From Chamaecrista fasciculata (lineage: Eukaryota; Streptophyta; Magnoliopsida; Fabales; Fabaceae), in assembly GCA_003254925.1 (NCBI GenBank), contig QANZ01027534.1:37892-101891 (forward strand): DNA of 64,000 nt, written 5' to 3'. Shown in pieces: positions 43,313-55,834 of this stretch. Below the pieces are notes generated by a model, which was not told the origin of the DNA, did not search any database, and saw nothing but the letters and a program-made list of their open reading frames with translations. Position numbers and translations under genes: made by a program. Within the stretch, counting starts at the first letter, position 1. Each line of letters opens with the position of its first letter.

Positions 43313-45906
43313 AATCTAAATATTTTAAGATTTGGGGTGAAAAGCATAAATATATATAAAACTTTTGAGACCACTTCTTCACGTCACCAATTACACATGT
43401 CCCAATGTAATTGTTGAAAAGTCACATCATTTTGGTCACCTTCTGCTCATAATAATTGCAAAGTTCGAGTTCGATTTCTGGTGATACCTTATTTAGTAGG
43501 TTATTTATAAATACATCTATTCTTTAAGCCCAAAGGCTTGCCCTAACTCTGAATTAGGATGTCATCCCTTCACCTAATTTTTTTTCACCAAAAAAAAAAA
43601 TTTGCATCTTAAACTAATCCTGCAAAAAGTGTTTTGTTATTTGAAATTCATGTGACAACTTTATAATCAATCATAGTTTAACATAGTATAGTGTGATTTC
43701 CCTCTCAAATATATATAACTAGAGGCTTGGCGTGCCCTAACGGGCACGCCAATATGTATGTAACGTTTGAATTGATTTAAAGTTGAAGACTATATTAAAT
43801 TTTTATATTGATAAAAGAGTAAGTTTGGGACCAATTTGAGAAATTATAAAATATTTAGGACCAATTTGAAATTACCTCATATGGGGAGAGTGAGTGGGGA
43901 GAGAGTGGTGGCATTTTTAATTTTTAATTGTTTTTTGCATTTTTTTAATTCATTTATTTTTTTAAAGAAGTGGGGAGAGTGAGTGGGAGAGAGAGTGAGT
44001 GATTTTTTTTTCTTTTTTAATTTTTTAATTCACTATTTTTGACCAACCATAAGGGGTGGAGCCATATAATATAGTATAGATATAGATATAGATATAGATA
44101 TACAAATTTTGGCAAAAGCACTATTTTCACCTCCAAATATTATATAAATTTTCAATTTTATCTCTAAAATTTTTTTTATTGTCAATTTTGTTTTTAAAAT
44201 TTCACATTTTTATTCTAACTCGGTCAAATGACTTTCTGGTAACCTCCAATATATTGTAGGTCCACCCCAAAAGATAAAAAATTTTAAATATGTTGAAATA
44301 GAGTTTAAAATGATAGATGAATTACTCTCATTTTCTTTTGAATAAGAGTCCCTAAAATCTACCTCTTCAACTCACCACTATTATATCTATATGTATCTTA
44401 AACTCTACTATTACAAGAATTACTCAACCTAACCTCGTATTGAACAAGACTCAAGACAATAGTTCATAAATTCTTTTTTATAAAAGAAATCAAAATAATC
44501 TTATAGAGAAAGTTACTTTGTTGAACTTTTAATTTTATTTTTCATTAACAAAATTACTAAATTCATCATCTTTAAAAAAATAAAACTTTTAATTAACACT
44601 AAAAACAACAAGAACAACTTAATTTATTTTATGTTTTATCTTTTAATTATGTATATAGGTGAGTTGATAAGATCATATGATATTGCAAAGTTGTGAAGAT
44701 GACAAGATGAAGGAATATTCGGATGTAATATTCCGATATGCTTTCTTCTCCAATCTGATATTTCCGGCACACTCGTCTCTTTCTTAAGCTATTATATGGC
44801 TTCTTCTTATTTTCCTTATAATACAAAAACATTGTCATCTTTCCATTACCTAATAAACTACGTAATCCATTTATAGCTAGGTTGCTTTACTAAACAACAA
44901 AATTATTAAATTCTTCTATTTACTTTTTTGTCTTTTTTTTTTTCATTGCAATTTGAGCTCACACATTCAACTTTCTTTAATTCTCGTTTTAGTAAGGAAA
45001 ACTTGAGCTCAATCGTTTAATCGAATGTTAAACTCTTATTAAATTTTAAGAGCATTATAAATATTGTTTAGAATAAAAAACATAAACTAAAAAAATTAGT
45101 CCAATGGCTATAGTTAAATCTGCTTGATGGAAGATATGTGACATTTAAAACTAGTTTAGAATTTAGTTGTAAACAAGAAAATTTATATTACTTTTGGAGT
45201 TTGTGTTCATGCCAACTTTTTGAATCTCTTTCTTGAAATGATGATTTGAATATTGAAACCGATTACTATTTGAACAAATTTGTTTTGGAATATATTAATT
45301 TTTTTTAGAAAAAATTTGTTCGGTTAATCAATAAATTGAAAATAGAATTATTTAAGCTGATATATCATAGAAGTCTTGAGATATGTGTTGTTGACTTTTT
45401 CAATTTAATTATTAAGATTCAATTATATATTTTAAAAATTGAATTATTAATTTAATATTTTTTTCAAAAAAATCAAATTATTAGTTTAGTGTAGTAAAAT
45501 TCCTAGAGAAGGTCGTATAACATTCATTGGCCTCCAAGTGTCTCTCATTGGAGCAATGTTTGTGAGAAATAAGAAAAGGGGTCACTATCACTCCAACTAC
45601 TACAACATGTAAGATTTCGTCCACAAGTATTTTATTATTAGGATAAATTACAGAAAATGTACTTATAGTTTAACTTGTTTACACTTAAGTGTCATGTAGT
45701 TCCAGACAAAAAAAAAAAGTGTCGTGTAGTTCAAAAGATTATATTTTGATATACAGTGATTTACATTGTTAACAACTACCTATCATTTTATTTTGTTAAT
45801 TTCAACGGCATCTCACATGTCACTCACACGTGGCTCAATACAAAACCAATTTTTTTTTACTTGAAGAGCTTATAGAGGGATCGATAGACCTTGTTATGAT
45901 ATATCA
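43313..45906. other. Intergenic DNA with a possible retroposon
   Basis: At 43729-43750 there is a GC-rich hairpin, ggcgtgccctaacgggcacg(cc). At about 44052-44102 'ggggtggagccatataat' is followed by a (tagata)n tail; the inverted form ctccacccc recurs near 31940. These could be the two ends of one non-autonomous element. The 63-residue minus-strand frame at 44647 shows no family features. Otherwise featureless. Confidence 0.35.
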
Positions 45907-45915
45907 TATATTAAT

Positions 45916-46336
45916 GGATAAATTACACTTTAGTATCTTGTTCTATGGATTGATTTCACTTTGGTACCATATTCTTTTAAAAGTGACACTTTGGTATCAT
46001 GTTCTTTGCAATGTTACCATTTTGGTACCTTGTTCTTCAAAAGTAACATCTTGGCATCTTGTTCTTTGCATTGTTAACACTATGGTACCCTAAAAAAGAT
46101 AGAACAAGGTAACAAATCGTGAAAGAATCAGGTACCAAAGTGAAATTGATCCATAGAACATGGTACCAAAATGTTAAAGGTGTAAAGAACAGGGTACCAA
46201 AATGTCAATTTTGAAAGAACAGGGTACCAAAATGTTAACGGTGCAAAAAACAGGATACCAAAGTGTCACTTTTGAAAGAACAGTGTACCAAAGTGAAATT
46301 AATCCATAGAACAAGGTACCAAAATATAATTTTCCC
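45916..46336. mobile_element. Mutator-like MITE with perfect 9-bp target duplication
   Basis: Flanked by tatattaat at 45907-45915 and 46337-46345. Inverted ends are ggataaattacactttagta and a matching 'ggtaccaaaatataattttccc'. The interior is a series of ggtacc units in both orientations ('tttggtaccttgttctt', 'aagaacagggtaccaaa'), so the whole 421 bp can fold back. The 9-bp duplication points to Mutator-like transposition. Confidence 0.9.
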
Positions 46337-46345
46337 TATATTAAT

Positions 46346-48417
46346 TATCAAAATAGTCAAATAGTCATTTTCATCTTCAAACAATGATTTTAGTTTTATT
46401 TTATTTCTAAATCTATTTTTTTCTGTTTTGATCATCAAAATTTTATATTTATTCCACTGTTAATCTAAAATGTGATTTCTTTTGATTTCCGCTATTATTT
46501 TTAATTTGGATAGTTAAAATAAACAATTACTCTCTCATTTGTATCACAATATGCAAATTGACAAAAAGAAAAATTTAAAAATCAAAACATAACAAAAAAT
46601 AAATTTGATCAAAATAAAACTAACCCCTTAATTTGAAGACAAAAATAACTATTTAACATTACCAAAATAGTTTGACGGACTCTTATCAAGCTATTATTAG
46701 TAGATTGTTCGTGGCTCATAAAAGTTCTAAACAAACTAGTTATTGCATTTAATATGTCCTTATAAAATGGTCCCATTTCATGAAGTCACCATCCATCAAT
46801 ATTGGCCCTACCAACTTTCCAACTTGCAAAGTTAAGTCCATTTCTAGAGACAAATTTCCAATGATGTTAATGTTATGTTATATACTTTAAATTGAGAAAA
46901 ATGCATACTTTCTATTTTCTAATACAATGAGCTATTATGTGTAGAAAAAGAAAGACAAGACGTAAGTTTACTTGTATGGGATCTAAACTCTTGTTTTGTG
47001 TCTCTCTTTTCAAAATCAATATTTTAATTTCTTTTTTTTTTTAAATGACATTGAATTAGCACAATTTTCATTTGTCATAATCACCATTTTTTTCTTTNAT
47101 ATTATTGTGTTTAACAATTTCTTTTTCAAAAAAATAACTTACTTTTCACCATAAATTATTAAAGATAATGATTAATGATAATTTTAAGTTAACGTATTTA
47201 AAATTAATCTACATCTTCCATAAAAATAAAACTATTATCAAAATAGATGAGAGAGAATAAAAGAAATTAAAATAAAGCTCCCAAACACATGAACCAAAAC
47301 TTGTAGGATCATTATCTATGCTGAACCAAGATACAAAAATTGACTTTACACTGATGGCAAAAAAAAAAAGTAACAAAATACATATAGATATAGATAATCA
47401 ATGTTTCAATTTCAAAGATAGTTTCAAAAAGTACTACTTAGAGATGCTCTCCAATATAACTTACCATTGATCATATCGAATTTTCATGTCCATAACCTTC
47501 ACTGACTAACATGAACCAAGAATGAAAGAATGAGACTCATCTCAGTGCTACAAATCAATCTGGTACTAAAACCATATGAAAAGCCAATAAAAATAATTCA
47601 AATACAGAACCAACCCTATTAACAATCATGGATATTCTATAACCAAAAGTGTGATATAGAGATAAGCCATTACAATCTATAGACAGGCTTGAATTTCAAG
47701 TCTCCAGATATAATAAATAAAGATTGAACAGATGAACATAGGCATGCATGTGATAGTGTTAGAGGTAAGCCCTACTTAAAGATGAACATGACATGCTTGA
47801 ACATATATGCATGATACCTATCTTATATAAATCAAGTCTAACTAAAACTCTTTCTGTCGCTAGAAACCTAATTTTTTTATCCTTAAATCTGTCCAAAATC
47901 TACGATTTAGCCGATATTAGAAATATAATTTTTGGTCCCTAACTTTTTTACAAACATCAGTTATTTAGTCCCCATAGATTATATTTCAGGGACTAAATAG
48001 TTAACGTTTATAAAAGACAATCAAGGATCAAAAAGTATATTTCTAATATATAGGGACTAACGCGCAATTAAGACAAATTCAGGAACTAAAAAATAAGTTT
48101 ACTGTATACCCATTGGTGTTTTGACAGATTGGAAGCTAATCAAAACACACAAGATATTAGTACAGAAGTGGCTCTTAATTAAACATGATGCATCAAGTGA
48201 TGAGAGATAAGGCAATCCATTAAAAGAAAGAAAACAAATACGAGGAATGTGTATTTTGACTTTACAGACTGGGCAAAGACAATTCCACATTTGTGCCCAC
48301 CAACATGTTAGATAAGAACAGGTCAGAATTCAACTACTTATCCTCTAAAAAGGGATATGAACCCCAAGGATGTGTCTTTATCATGATAGGATGAACCATC
48401 AAGCAGATCTTCCATCC
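46346..48417. other. Intergenic DNA with a small foldback repeat
   Basis: At about 47919-48042 'agaaatataatttttggtcc' is mirrored by 'gatcaaaaagtatatttct', a small MITE. A single N lies at 47098. The rest is AT-rich without gene signals. Confidence 0.45.
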
Positions 48418-51400
48418 CTACATGCCATACCTAGTTATTCCATGAGGATTATTACCTTGGGCTACATTGATGTCTTGAGGTCTCATCTTGGCTTCATTCC
48501 ATATCAAAGGCATTGCCGCCATCGGGTCCAAGTTCATCATCCTCTTTTTCCCACCACCGGAAGATCCTTCTAAAGCCAACCCTCCAAGACTCTCATGTGA
48601 TGTCAAGCAACTTTCGACAGAACAGCCGGTCCTAGGCTGCTGGAAACTAGGCGCTATTTTATCTTCTGGGATCTGCAATCCAGTCATGTCAGCCAATGGG
48701 AGGGAATAAAAACCGAGAGGATCGAGCATGGAGGAGCCTCTAGGTGCTCTACTTCCTAGTTCCTGAAATTTTTGGGTGTCAGGGTCTATAACCGTCGCAC
48801 TGATAAACTGATCAGCCAGCATCTTGCAAGTTCTTTCGAGCATGGCCATATATCTCCGCTCGGCATCCTGACGAATCTGCAAGTGCTTCTCTGCCTGCAT
48901 GGTAAGAATTCCAAAAATTAGTATGCATTAGCATAGATCAACTAATTATATTCAAGAGAATTTCTTGATAATTCACAAACAAAGAAAAACAAATAAGCAG
49001 CAATGCAGTTGAGAAATTAAACATAGCATAGTAACCTAGTGTACCTCCAAATAGCAACCAGTGTTTCTAGGACTGTAAAGCAAAATTGGAAATATAGCTT
49101 GCAGCCTTGCACCAAGAAAAGAAAATTTACCTCTACTTGCAAATGAAGTTTACTTTGAACTTCCATCTGTATTCTTAATGCCTCTTTGATTTCGTGACCT
49201 CTGGACATGACATAACATTAATCAGTCATTAAACTTGGTAATTCAGAACTATTGAAACATCTGGCAAAGGCAAAAGGAAGTGTTTTGAGAAAGGATGAAA
49301 TTCTATCTTACTCATTCGCATCACAAGTTGGCAACTTTGGAGAGGAGTTATCAGTTCCAGGGCTTTCTAAAAGATATGAACCTGATGTCCCTTCCACATA
49401 TTTTCAATGAGAAGTTAGCTGAAGCTAAGACTATAACCAAAAAGTTTACCTCAGCAGAAGTTCCTCGGGAATGTCTATCAGAATACACTAAATTGCTAAT
49501 GTAAGAATATGGCCTTGACTCATATATATATATATATATATATATAAAGATTCTCAATGGACCCTTTCTCTGAGGAAAGGGTAAGTAGAGAGAAAGAGAC
49601 TTTTCAATTTTCATCATGTTAGAAAGGAGAGAGGAATAATTGGAACAATTCAGATGAACAAAATAAGTACAGAACGAGGTGTGACGATCATACCATCTTT
49701 GCATCCTTCACCCAAATCTTTCCCTGATTGCTTACCAAGTCTGTACTTCTGCATTGCAACAAGGAACATTTCAAAATATATATATATATATATATATATT
49801 GTAAACTTTCATATTCACTATAACAAATTTTAATAAGAAAAGAGACCTGTAGATGACTCTTTAAGTGAAAGAGAGTTAAACCCTTCTGATTCATGGTCCG
49901 CATAATTGCTTTGGGTGTAGCTTCTGCAGATAGTATCAAACTCAAGTCAGAAAATGGCATGACGATAATCTATAGATAGAAGTTTCAAGTAGAACAAGCT
50001 GAGAAATGGAATGTAGGTTGTATTCTCCACTGACCACATGTAGCAATTGTACTAGCTAGTAGCTACTTAGCAAACATGTGAAGCTTGAATCATTTGGAAG
50101 GCTTATTATACATACAAGGTTAATTATGCCAAGAAAGCCTACATCTGGGTCACCAAACTGTAGAATAGATAGACATGATTTGCATGAATTTTCTTATTAA
50201 CATTATTTGAATAAAAATGTTGAATAAAATAAGGCTAAGTTGAGGCTTAAGGAATTTTTTTTCTTTTCAAGGATTTTTAGTAGTTTACAATCAAGTTCAG
50301 CTTATGACCCCTATATAGAATACACAGATACACATACCAAAACGGCCAGATTATTACAACACAAACCTCAGATAGGTGGAAAAGAAAGACACAACCCTAC
50401 AAATAAACCATGTCTTCTAACACAAGCAGGTAGTTTCAAGATCTGGCAGTTGGTGTAAGGAGTCAAAACTCATAACAGTTCAATGTGTATACATGCAAGG
50501 CTGTGTCCAATAGCCAAGAACCCTTTTTTTTTCCTCTACATTTTGTTTTTCAGATTGCATTCTGCCACTGCTCATCAGTTCTCACAGTTCAGCATTATCC
50601 ATTTGTTCCACCTTATAAAGCACATATTCAGCATCCTAAAAGCACTTTCTTGACTAACGAGAATTCAAAATGGCTGAAGAGCCTGAACAAAACGAAATAT
50701 TTTCCCGTCCATATGTGAATCACACCAAGCACATAACAATTCATCTTCTGCTCAAACATTTGCTATGTAGTTTATTTACTAATTTAAAATTGAACTTTAA
50801 AAAAAAAGTCCATCATGTAAGTCCATTGGAAAAGGCAGGTAAGATAAGGATAACCTCCAAAAGCAAAGGATAGATATCTATAAGGTTTATGCACATTCAA
50901 AAGTCTACAAATACTGAAAGCAGAAGCCTAATATGATTATCCAATTAACTAGTAAGCATGATCAAAATGAAGAAGCGCTTCAAAGCCGTGTTTAATGCCT
51001 TTGCTCTCAACTTCATCAATAAGTTAACTTCATCGGACTGGTTAGGTTGTAGAACTCTTTCATTGCCAGCAAATATTTAAACACATTTTTTTTGCTGCCA
51101 ATAAATGCATCAATCTTGAAATTCCATTCCTGGGATGAGAAATGAGATGCATGTACACTGAAGTACAAAACTCTCATTGTTTTCAAGTGCATTGGGTTTT
51201 GCATTGCTATCAAACTATAAAGTCACCTATTCATGAACCCACTCAAACTAATAAAAAAAAAGGTCCCCCGTTAAAATTTTCATTTACAAGTAAAATAAAA
51301 AACGGATTTTTAAGCAGTGCTCTTAAGGTCAGAAAATTCCAAAGTCCATTTACTACAGTCATAGCAGTTCATAAATAATACCATAAGGAAGACCAACTGA

Positions 51401-52062
51401 GAAGAAAGACCAAATGGTGTAGTGGTTTGGTGAGCTACATCCTAGGGAGATGACTCAAGTTCGATCCTTAGAGTCGGCATTGTTGGGAGGGCTTTGTAGT
51501 ATCGTCTCTAAGGCCCGAATGAGATTAGTCTTTTGTTTACACGGATAGGTGGGCGAACACATGATTTAATAGGAAAAAAAAAAAAGAAAAACAAAGAGAG
51601 AGGCAAAATAGCAAAATTAGTTCCAAATACACTTGAAATTCCCAACATCTAATTTCTGACAAATACAAACCAATGCTGAAGGCATCTAAATTGTTCCTAC
51701 TCCTTGGTAAGCAAATTAGGGTAACTCAGTTTCTCATTACTCATTATCTCATTGAACTCATCACATTCACAAGCAAGATAAGATGACTCCCCATTTGGTT
51801 AAAATTTAAAAGAGAGACGAATTCAAAGTGGGGAAGTAAACAATCATTGATTGTAGCAATACTTACTACTGGGTCCTCCGAGCTGAGTGACAGCATCGAC
51901 GAATCGTTCATGGAGGTCCTGCGTCCATCGGAGACGAGGTTTGGGATCGGCGGTGAGAACCAGACAGAGGTCACCCTTGTGATTGTGGTGGCCGGCGGAA
52001 CCACCGTCGATATCTTCCGGCACAATGATGCCTTCGTGAGGGTGTATTAGCCTCGGAAACAT
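48418..52062 (-). CDS. MYB-CC (GARP) transcription factor, PHL8/PHL11-like
   Basis: A second member of the PHR1-LIKE family. Six coding exons (51867-52062, 49847-49923, 49694-49748, 49312-49381, 49131-49200, 48418-48894) give 314 residues. The GARP domain reads [40 protein letters not shown] and KYRLGKQSGKDLGEGCKDG. The coiled coil is IKEALRIQMEVQSKLHLQVE, where the usual LHEQLE is replaced by LHLQVE, followed by EKHLQIRQDAERRYMAMLER. The tail ends NPHGITRYGM. Exon sizes 77 and 70 nt equal those in the gene at 38540-40317, showing common descent. ATG 52062 gives MFPRLIHPHEG; there is no earlier in-frame ATG. Intron 1 is 1.9 kb and contains a SINE. Confidence 0.92.
51405..51600 (+). mobile_element. 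tRNA-derived SINE in PHL8-like intron 1
   Basis: The head contains an A-box-like atggtgtagtggtttggtga and a B box (aagttcgatcc) with tRNA spacing, then a non-tRNA body and an A-rich tail (about 51572-51590). Flanking aagaaagaccaa and aagaaaaacaaa may be a diverged target duplication. Orientation is opposite to the host gene. Confidence 0.75.
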
Positions 52063-53284
52063 CCTCTTCAGTGAGAAGAAGAACACCCAAATGATTTGTA
52101 AGCTTTTAGGGGAAAACAAGAGAGAGAAAGCTTAAGAAATAGAGTGAGAAGAAGGAGAAGGAGGCAAAAGAGAAAAGGATGAATTGATGAAAGCGCCGTA
52201 CAAATAGGGAAGTGGCGCAGGGCACGCTTTTTGTGGGATCTTTGTCCCTTTCTTTGATTTCTTCTTCGTCTTCCTTTTTTCAAACCAATTTCAGCATTTG
52301 GTATTATTATTGGTTTCACGATAACAAAACAAATATCTTTGGTACAATGAATCAAACATCTTGAAAGCGAATGCTCTCTCTCACTCTGTGTCTCTAAGCG
52401 TATTTCATATATTTATTTGACAAAATTTATTTATTGTTTTCAATTTTGTATAATTAAAATAGGTCAAAATTTTAAATTAGTTTCTTATGTATTTCAAATT
52501 TATTAACAATTATCTTGTATAATTTTATAATTTCTAAAATAAATCTCAACCCTACTTTCAAAACGTCATAGGATTTTATCTGTTAACGATTTTAATTAAA
52601 TCAAGAAAGAATTTATAATTATCATATAATTTTGAATTCGACAAATTCAAACTTAAAACGAGATATATGATTTTCGTTTATTTCACTTTAAAATAAATTA
52701 ATAAATTACTCACTTTTTAAACTTGATTTGACATCGTTTTATTAACGATCCAAAAGTATTTGTTAAAAGAAACTCGCAAGTCCGAATTTTTTGAATTCAA
52801 ACTTAAAACGAATGAGATATAGTCATATTCAATATTTTTGGAACTAATTTGAGATATTATAGAAATATATAAGACTAATTTAGAACAAATGAAATCTATG
52901 GGACTAGTTTGGGCTTTGGCTATTAATATATATTATTCAATCTTTGAAAATATTAACACCTAAAATTTTAAATTAAATTTCTTAAATGAAATGCAAAGGA
53001 TCCGGCTTCGTTCCCGTGGACTTACATGATGGGAAAAAAAAATTAAGTTAAATTTTAAATTTGAAAATAAACTTCATAGCAATGTTTGAGAGAAGATGAA
53101 CTGTTTTGAGTTTTGAATCCATACACCAACTGAGAGATCTTGACACCCCTGACAAATTATCCATTGATTAAGTCAATGATTTGGTCCAATTTTTTTAAGT
53201 GTCCCATTTGTTGTTGGTGAGCAAGAGAGAGAAAGGAAATAGAGGCAATAAACTCTGTTGTTTCCTACAGCAAGGCATCATGAA
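52063..53284 (-). promoter_or_regulatory. Leader and promoter region of PHL8-like gene
   Basis: The stretch upstream of the ATG has pyrimidine- and purine-rich tracts (around 52100-52190 and 52370-52400) typical of a plant leader. Beyond about 52400 it is AT-rich spacer. No second gene is seen. Confidence 0.4.
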
Positions 53285-53700
53285 ACTACCTGCTTGTGTT
53301 AGAAGACAAGGTTTATTTGTAGGGTTGTCTTTCTTTTCCACTTATCTGAGGTTTGTGTTGTAATAATCTGGCAGTTTTGGTATTTCTATTTAGGGGGCAT
53401 AAACCCTGGAATTGATAACAGATAGCTCCTCTCCAAATTAAAGTTGCCAACTTGTGATGCAAATGAGTAAGATAGAATTTCATCCTTTCCCAAAACACTT
53501 CTTTTTGCTCTTGCCCCATGTGTCAATAATTCTGAATTACCAAGTTTAATGACTAATTAATGTTAGGGACCAAAAATTATATTTCTAATATCAGCTAAAT
53601 CATAGATTAAATTAGGGTTTCTATTGACAAAAAGAGTTTTAGTTTGACTTGATTTATATATAGGTATCATGCATAAATGTTCAAGCATGTCATATAGTGC
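53285..53700 (+). pseudogene. Collapsed inverted copy of parts of the PHL8-like locus
   Basis: Three blocks are reverse-complement matches to the gene downstream: 53285-53400 to about 50310-50440 (intron 1), 53407-53550 to about 49220-49355 (exon 4, its donor and the next intron), and 53551-53700 to about 47785-47950 (3' flank). They keep the original order, but the DNA between them is missing. The exon-4 part still reads LPTCDANE before a GTAAG donor but carries an insertion and a stop. It is a rearranged, non-functional fragment. Confidence 0.85.
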
Positions 53701-53865
53701 AAATTTATTATTTCCCTCATCTGTAAAGTAATTCAAGCCACAAAAAAGTAGAATCATTTTTGGCAACATAGAATACGATGGAAATACAATGCAGAAGAAT
53801 GTAACTCCATCACTGGATATCCATGCTCTAATGCAGAAACAGATCTATAAAGCTTGAAAACCTCC

Positions 53866-53963
53866 ATTTTTATTATACCATCATGAAAGGAAGCTAAGTA
53901 TCTGTGCCTATAATCTATGATGAAAACCTCCATTTTTATTATACCATCATGAAAGGAGGTGGC
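53866..53963. repeat. 33-bp direct repeat
   Basis: 'cctccatttttattatacca' plus tcatgaaagga occurs at about 53866 and again at about 53931, 65 bp apart. A local tandem duplication with no evident function. Confidence 0.85.
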
Positions 53964-54476
53964 TTTATTATATTGCATTTATTTATTCCACACTACTTTA
54001 GCCATGTCACAGCTCATATTTCTCATAAAAATATGAGAATACTAACTTGATATATATATATATATCTTTAGATAAGACTAATAGTTAAATAAACAAGGAT
54101 CATAAATATTTTATGGAGAAGAAATTAGGAGGGCCGAACATTATATATCTTTGTAAATGGAAGGGATGGAATTTTGGCCCACAGGCTTGTTTTAACTGGA
54201 AATGTTGGTGGCAGTTGATAATACATATATGGGCTCAAGTTCAAATCAGTCATTATTCTGACAAAAAAAAAAGGTTCAAATTAGTCATTTAATCCCCTAT
54301 TGTTACCAAGTCCTTAAAAGATAAAAGGTCAAGGTCATCTTGGTCTTAATTCAAAATATTCAAATTGATTTTAAATATTATAAAATATTTTATTTTAGTC
54401 ATAAACTATTAAACAACAAATTAGTACATCTAACTTAAAAATCCTATAATACATATATATTTTTAATTTTTAATAA
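53964..54476. other. AT-rich spacer
   Basis: No gene or RNA recognised; it includes a short (TA)n tract at about 54050-54065. Confidence 0.4.
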
Positions 54477-54485
54477 TTATAAATA

Positions 54486-55825
54486 GGCCAAAGTGCGAAT
54501 TTGGTCCTATAACTTTGCTACAATTCCCAAATCAGTCCTATAACTTTTTTTGTCTCGAATTTGGTCATGTAACTTTGCTCCAGTTTCCAAATCAGTCCTA
54601 TAACTTTTTTTGTCTCGTATTTGGTCCTGTATCTTTGCTCCAGGTCCCAAATCAATCCTATATCTTTTTTTGTCTCAGTTTTGGTCCCATATATTTTAAA
54701 AACCTCCCACCGTTAGTCCTTCGTCTATTTTAAATTACAGTTTAGTTCTGAAAACTTCAAGTCCTTTTCATTTTAGTTCATTACTATCAAAATGAAAGTG
54801 AAAGAGCATCCCTGAAGATTCGCAAACCTTATATCTTGGTCCCTAAAACATGAATTCTTCATGAAATGGAATAGAAATGCAAAAACAACACAAATTAAGC
54901 AAATGACAGAGGGACCAAAATTGAAAACGCAAAAAATTTAAAACCCACCGGAAAATGCCCCAAACTCACCGGAAAATGTACGTAAATCGCTGAGAAACTC
55001 AAGAATTCATCGAAAAACCTCAATTCTCACTGAAATCTCACTCAAATAATCGCTCTCAAATGCTTTAAAAAGGAATTTTCGAAAATCCAAACTTTTGAGG
55101 AGGGAGTTGATAGAAGAAATGTTAGGGATTTTGGAACTTCTCTCTCGGAATCACCAAATGTAAAGGAATCTTCTATCACCTCCCTCCTCAAAAGTGTAGA
55201 TTTACGAAAATTCTTTCTTAAAGCATTTGAGGACGATTATTTGAGAGAGATTTCAATGAGCATTGGGGTTTTTGGATGAGTTTTTGAGTTTCTCGACGAT
55301 TTCTGTATGTTTTCCAGTGGGTTTTAATTTTTCTGCGCTTTTCAGTTTTGGTCCCTCTGTCATTTGCTTTAATTGTGTTGTTTTTGCATTTCTATTACAT
55401 TTCATGAAGAATTCATGGATTAGGGACCAAGATGTAAGGTTTGAGAATCTTCAGGGATGCTCTTTCACTCTCATTTTGATAGTCAGGGACTTGAAGTTTT
55501 CAGGACTAAGCTGTAATTTAAAATACACAGAGGACTAACGGTGGGAGGTTTTCAAAACATATGGGACCAAAACTAAGACAAAAAAAGATATAGGACTGAT
55601 TTAGGACCTAGAGCAAAGATACAGGACCAAATACGAGACAAAAAAAGTTATAGGACTGATTTGGGAACTGGAGCAAAGTTACATGACCAAATTCGAGACA
55701 AAAAAAGTTATAGGACTGATTTGGGAACTGGAGTAAAGTTACATGACCAAATTCGAGACAAAAAAAGTTATAGGACTGATTTGGGAACTACAGCAAAGTT
55801 ACAGGACCAAATCCGCACTTTGGCC
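54486..55825. mobile_element. 1.34-kb foldback element with 9-bp target duplication
   Basis: The element begins ggccaaagtgcgaatttggt and ends with the complement; both borders carry ttataaata (54477-54485 and 55826-55834), a perfect 9-bp duplication as made by Mutator-like transposases. Left arm about 54486-55116 and right arm about 55170-55825 are near reverse complements around a loop of roughly 50 nt, so almost the entire element is one hairpin. The outer parts of the arms are built from ~60-bp subrepeats (for example 'cccaaatcagtcctataact'), one more on the right. Open frames in it arise from the repeats. Confidence 0.93.
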
Positions 55826-55834
55826 TTATAAATA

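Noticed and set aside
44647-44838. Small basic protein on the minus strand
   Set aside because: Sixty-three residues, no family motif, AT-rich context and no splice or promoter support.
49295-49504. Plus-strand open frame of 69 residues
   Set aside because: It overlaps exon 4 of the minus-strand MYB-CC gene, which is supported by splice sites and protein similarity.
51411-51490. tRNA gene
   Set aside because: A and B boxes are present but the acceptor and anticodon stems do not pair, and a non-tRNA body with an A-rich tail follows; a SINE explains it better.
54515-55538. Open frames of 72 and 91 residues
   Set aside because: They are translations of the foldback element's subrepeats and arms.
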